Of a DNA stretch of 19,173 nucleotides, positions 17,001 to 19,173 are shown in pieces. A program made the translations under genes and the position numbers. The DNA is from Acidobacteriaceae bacterium. Lineage in GTDB: Bacteria; Acidobacteriota; Terriglobia; Terriglobales; Acidobacteriaceae. Below the pieces are notes generated by a model. It did not search any database and was not told where the DNA came from. It worked only from the letters and a program-made list of their open reading frames with translations. The stretch covers positions 1-19,173 of the forward strand of contig JASHYS010000421.1 of assembly GCA_030042915.1 (NCBI GenBank), given 5' to 3'. Each line of letters opens with the position of its first letter. Within the stretch, counting starts at the first letter, position 1.

Positions 17001-17343
17001 GCAGATCGGCCATGGCGAGATTGGCTACATTGCTGAGCGCCGCGTTGGGATCGGTGCCGGGTTTGAAGTAAATCTTGATCAGGCTCACGCCGGTCAGCGA
17101 GCGCGATTCGCTATGATCCACGTTGGCAGCGAGAGTGAAAAAGCGCTCGAAGGTGTTGGTGATGTCGGCTTCAATCTGCTGTGGCGGCATGCCGCTATAA
17201 AACGTGGCCACGACCACCACCGGCATATCGATGGAGGGGAACAGGTCGACCGGCATCTGTACCAGGTTGACGATTCCCACCAAGCTCACCATGAGGCAGA
17301 GCATGATGATGAAGTAGGGAAATTTGAGCGCGAATTTCGGCAT
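14086..17343 (-). CDS. RND-family efflux pump, HAE-1/AcrB-like permease
   Basis: A 1085-residue proton-driven inner-membrane transporter of the resistance-nodulation-division class. It has 12 predicted membrane helices in two halves, each with a large periplasmic loop (about 35-330 and 565-905). The N-terminus has the family's FPSIDMPVVVV. The membrane proton-relay pair is Asp398/Asp399 in SRLIDDSVVVLENIFRYME. The lysine of the AcrB TM10 relay is replaced by Ser980 in GIVVSNSILIVEFA. An apparent extra loop of about 30 residues (806-838) lies before YTPLSSVADI in the second periplasmic region. Length is slightly above the usual 1030-1050. The start ATG shares one base with the adaptor's stop (TGATG), and the gene overlaps the channel gene downstream. 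It forms the core of the tripartite pump; the substrate is not inferable. Confidence 0.95.
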   Translation of the reverse strand: MPKFALKFPYFIIMLCLMVSLVGIVNLVQMPVDLFPSIDMPVVVVATFYSGMPPQQIEADITNTFERFFTLAANVDHSESRSLTGVSLIKIYFKPGTDPNAALSNVANLAMADLRRLPPGTLPPVVLGMDASTQPVCLVTLKGQGLNETQLKDYAQFQVRNQISSVQGASVPQPYGGTYRQIQIYVDPLKLEARNLSLNDVVTAVNSSNLILPAGDVRIGSKDFNIYANSQFPDANAMNQMPLKSEGNSSVLVADVGKAVDAGALQYNIVRIDGQRSVYVPIFKQGGSSNTITIVDGMKQAIKHLVDIPESLKTAVVFDQSIFVKLAIKNLIKEASIGLLLTGIMILIFLGSPRATFAVMLSIPLSALVCLLVTRAIGGTINTMILGGLALAFSRLIDDSVVVLENIFRYMELGSPPHAAAEKGGMEVALAVLAATSTTSIVFFPVTFLSGISKYIFTPLGLGVVFSIFASYFFAMTVVPLFCAKFVRFDPQGESREGNPEAVIGHKGAMFRRFVAAFNERFHAFLDAYEKLALRVLQRPVLATGAMVGGLALILLLLFPFLGRAYFPRTDPGQFVINVRMPSGSRLEVSDQYMARVENVIRSVVKPKDLGMIVSNIGVYPDLSAIFTSNASMDTAFVQTSLTEDHSIGSYEYMRRVQAALSQQLPELSTYFQAGGLVDGVINQGLPAPIDIQIGSNDMRSAFNLAQNLAAKIQTMPGVSSVYIPQDLDYPGILLNIDREKASLIGLSAQDVVDNVITAMTSDGQIAPSYWIDPQSGNNYMVTVQYENRWLNHMSMEDFENIPLRGEHPAGYSPEEEGRTASEMPANFVAGDHASGYTPLSSVADIRLINTPTEVDHYQIRRVIDIYVATKTEALEGVGARVNKLLKDTRTDRNTVLNVRGAAVNMNQAFKDFGLGLVVAVLMVYLILMAQFRSFIDPFIILMAIPPGLVGVVVILLFTGATLNIMSLMGVIMMTGIVVSNSILIVEFAGILHAQGQPLLEAVVHSCKIRLRPILMTSLATLLGMIPMAIGLEAGSEQYAPLARAVIGGLAASVAVTVFLVPAVYLIIHGRREGNAAAAESEQHA

Positions 17344-18617
17344 CAGTTGCTCCCTCCCGGATTGGGTTCAGCCTTCAGGTCAATCATGCCGCCGGATTCC
17401 TGCACCGTTTCCGACGCAGGCTCGGGCGTGATCAGCGGGTTGACGGCTTCGCCTTCCTGATATTTCTCCTGGCCGCCGATGATCACGCGGTCTCCAGGAT
17501 TGATGCCGCTTTTGATTTCGGCGAGCTTCGACCCCTCAATCCCAACCTGGACGATGCGGGCGTGAACTCGGTTGCCGGCGTCGAGCACGTAGACCGTCTG
17601 CTGGCTCTGTGCGTTCAACACCAGGGCTTCAACGGGGATGGTGACGACGTTACGCGCGCGCGCGAGCTGAAGAGCGGTGTTGGCGTACATGCCCGGAGCG
17701 ATGGAGAGATCCTTGTTCTCCACGTCGACTTCGGTTTCCATGGTGCGGGTTTCAAAGTTCACATTCCGCGTGAAGCGGACGATTTTGCCGGTGAAGCTGC
17801 GGTTGATGGCGTCGACGCGCACCTGCAGCGAGTCGCCGTCATGGACATACTGGACGTCGTCTTCAGGCACAGGAACGCGGAGGCGAAGCAAGCTGCTCTG
17901 CGAGAGGCGAACGATGGGGAGGGCCTGATCGTTGGAGGCGGTGCCGCCCTGAATGAGAGCGCCGGTGTCGGCATAGCGCCAGATCACCACACCGGCAATG
18001 GGCGCGATCACCGTGGTGTAGTCCTCGAGCGCCTGCACGCGCTCGCTGTCGGCCCTCGCTGCTTCAGCGTGCTGCTGTGCCGCGGCCATGGCCGCCTTGG
18101 CGGCATCCACCTGCGCTTGCGAACTCAGATCCTTGGCCTGCGCGTCATCCAGCTCCTGCTGCGCGATCAGACCCGGGCGGGTGGCTGCCGCCTGCTGCAG
18201 GCGTTGCGACTCGGCATGCACCGCCGCTTCCAATGCTTCGGTGCGCTTGATCTCTTGCTGCGCGCGCGCAATTTCTTCCTGGCTTTGCCGCAGCGCGAAT
18301 TGCGATGACTCCAGCTCCGCCTTGAGCTCAGGAACTTCGAGAACGGCCAGCGTTTGGCCCTGGCGCACCATATCGCCAATGTCGACATTGATTTTTTTCA
18401 TGTAGCCGCTTATCTTCGGGTGCACGTCGACCACTTGATACGGCTGGAACTGGCCCGCCAGCGTGAGCACGTGCGCAATGTCGCCGCGCTGGGCAACGGC
18501 GGCGCGCGCCGAAGGCAGTGCGTCGGCGCTTACGGCTGAGTTGGGATTTCGCGAGTGGCAGGAGACCAGGCCCATGACCGCTACGGCGGCCATAGCCGGA
18601 AAGAGAGCTTTGTTCAT
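17343..18617 (-). CDS. RND efflux periplasmic adaptor lipoprotein (membrane fusion protein)
   Basis: A 424-residue adaptor linking the RND pump to the outer-membrane channel. The N-terminus MNKALFPAMAAVAVMGLVSC has a lipobox (LVSC, Cys20), so it is probably lipid-anchored in the inner membrane. The first lipoyl half is about 63-95 (PKISGYMKKINVDIGDMVRQ). An Ala/Gln/Glu-rich coiled-coil hairpin fills about 98-190. The second lipoyl half contains APIAGVVIWRYADTGALIQGG, followed by a beta-barrel domain and a membrane-proximal domain with NPGDRVIIGG. The ATG at 18617 is preferred: AGGAGC stands 10 bases upstream and the lipoprotein signal begins there, although the frame runs back to 18665. It is first of three overlapping efflux genes. 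A short inverted repeat upstream could be an operator. Confidence 0.94.
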   Translation of the reverse strand: MNKALFPAMAAVAVMGLVSCHSRNPNSAVSADALPSARAAVAQRGDIAHVLTLAGQFQPYQVVDVHPKISGYMKKINVDIGDMVRQGQTLAVLEVPELKAELESSQFALRQSQEEIARAQQEIKRTEALEAAVHAESQRLQQAAATRPGLIAQQELDDAQAKDLSSQAQVDAAKAAMAAAQQHAEAARADSERVQALEDYTTVIAPIAGVVIWRYADTGALIQGGTASNDQALPIVRLSQSSLLRLRVPVPEDDVQYVHDGDSLQVRVDAINRSFTGKIVRFTRNVNFETRTMETEVDVENKDLSIAPGMYANTALQLARARNVVTIPVEALVLNAQSQQTVYVLDAGNRVHARIVQVGIEGSKLAEIKSGINPGDRVIIGGQEKYQEGEAVNPLITPEPASETVQESGGMIDLKAEPNPGGSN

Positions 18618-18633
18618 GTCGAAAGTGCTCCTG

Positions 18634-18650
18634 ATTCCAATTGCTGGAAT
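18634..18650 (-). promoter_or_regulatory. inverted repeat next to the efflux operon ribosome binding site
   Basis: ATTCCA (18634-18639) and TGGAAT (18645-18650) form a perfect 6-5-6 inverted repeat only about 5 bases upstream of the AGGAGC ribosome binding site of the adaptor gene. It could be a repressor operator or a small leader hairpin. No regulator gene is in the window to pair it with. Confidence 0.3.
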
Positions 18651-18790
18651 TCCGCAACAGCGCATGGAATCGTGCTGGGGAATGCGACGATGGAACGCTC
18701 AAGAGCGCCAACCGGGGACGACAGACCGAAGCGCAGCTGCCGCGCTCAAAGCAAGGCGTCTTGAGTTCTTAAGATGCGGAGGGCAAAGGG

Positions 18791-19162
18791 TTAGAGGGCC
18801 GGCGGAGGACGTAAAAAGTTGGCCGGCGAAAACCAGATTGCCGTAAAAGGAGGGAGATGGTTACGCAGAATCAGGCGGTTGAAGGGAACAGAGATTCCCG
18901 GAGCCAAGGAAGCCGAAGGCGCAAGCAGGGAAGCAAGGAGAATCGCGGCGTGCGAAGGATTAGGGGCGGAAAGGCCGTGCTGAACAGTTTTCGGCGTGGC
19001 GGCGGGCAGTGCCCTGGCCGCGCTGACGTTGCCCCCGATGCCGGCGTGCGGGCCGTACCATGCAGTTTTCGCTTCGACCGCAAAGAGAAACGCCAGAAGG
19101 CAAAGGCCAAATGCGAAAAGAGCACGCCGGACGGGCAGGGAAGCCGCGCGCAATCCTGACAT
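18791..19162 (-). CDS. small secreted or membrane protein upstream of the efflux operon
   Basis: A 123-residue protein starting from ATG 19162; the frame stays open to the window edge, so the true start may lie further upstream. The N-terminus MSGLRAASLPVRRALFAFGL with the following CLLAFLFAVEA is a typical signal peptide or signal anchor (twin arginine at 12-13, then a hydrophobic core). The mature part starts AKTAWYGPHAG. A second hydrophobic stretch (about 72-88, HAAILLASLLAPSASLAP) follows, then a C-terminus rich in Pro and Phe (FTAIWFSPANFLRPPPAL). No known domain is recognised. It lies 173 bp upstream of the adaptor gene on the same strand and may belong to the same transcript. It could be a spurious frame, but the coherent signal sequence and position argue for a real gene. 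Confidence 0.55.
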   Translation of the reverse strand: MSGLRAASLPVRRALFAFGLCLLAFLFAVEAKTAWYGPHAGIGGNVSAARALPAATPKTVQHGLSAPNPSHAAILLASLLAPSASLAPGISVPFNRLILRNHLPPFTAIWFSPANFLRPPPAL

Positions 19163-19173
19163 AAAGCCAGTTT

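Overview
This 19.2 kb window is chromosomal DNA from a GC-rich bacterium. Several traits fit an acidobacterium of the Terriglobia type: DUF4118/KdpD-like two-component genes, a secreted Ala/Pro-rich unknown family, a DUF2846 protein, a HAE-1-type efflux operon, and degenerate 'GGGACT(A/G)AGGG' intergenic repeats. That placement is inference from gene content and style; no rRNA or other marker is present. I see no phage, transposase, CRISPR or tRNA genes.

Layout. The left edge (1-176, minus) holds the start of a secreted Ala/Pro-rich protein cut by the window. After a gene-poor 545 bp region with a possible promoter and leader hairpin comes a plus-strand two-component pair: a membrane histidine kinase (722-2218) and an OmpR/KdpE-type regulator (2339-3103). 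A strong hairpin separates it from a minus-strand block. In transcription order, that block is a four-helix membrane protein (5836-5441), acylphosphatase (5339-5058), adenine phosphoribosyltransferase (4717-4169) and a secreted protein of unknown role (4059-3217).

The middle carries tryptophan or folate branch-point genes in an unusual arrangement. The glutamine amidotransferase subunit (trpG/pabA, 6004-6594, plus) is followed 3 bp later by a secreted unknown protein (6598-7758). Anthranilate synthase component I (trpE, 9622-8081) lies on the opposite strand and converges on them. The 322 bp between the convergent genes is filled with degenerate short repeats, including about eleven copies of a TAAGACG-type unit, usually spaced 10 bp apart. 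A related repeat starts exactly at the TGA stop codons of three genes (acylphosphatase, the secreted protein and trpE).

Further right, on the plus strand, are a Glu/Leu/Phe/Val-type glutamate dehydrogenase (9972-11249, with a good sigma-70-like promoter and long leader), a DUF2846-like secreted protein (11364-11915) and phosphatidylglycerophosphate synthase (about 11987-12628). The last 6 kb is a minus-strand tripartite efflux operon with overlapping genes: periplasmic adaptor lipoprotein (18617-17343), RND pump (17343-14086) and TolC-like outer-membrane channel (14093-12645). A small predicted membrane or secreted protein (19162-18791) lies just upstream of it.

I found no clear new multi-gene system. 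The most unusual signals are the stop-codon-abutting repeat family, the decamer array, the secreted protein with a basic amphipathic C-terminal tail, and the small protein ahead of the efflux operon.
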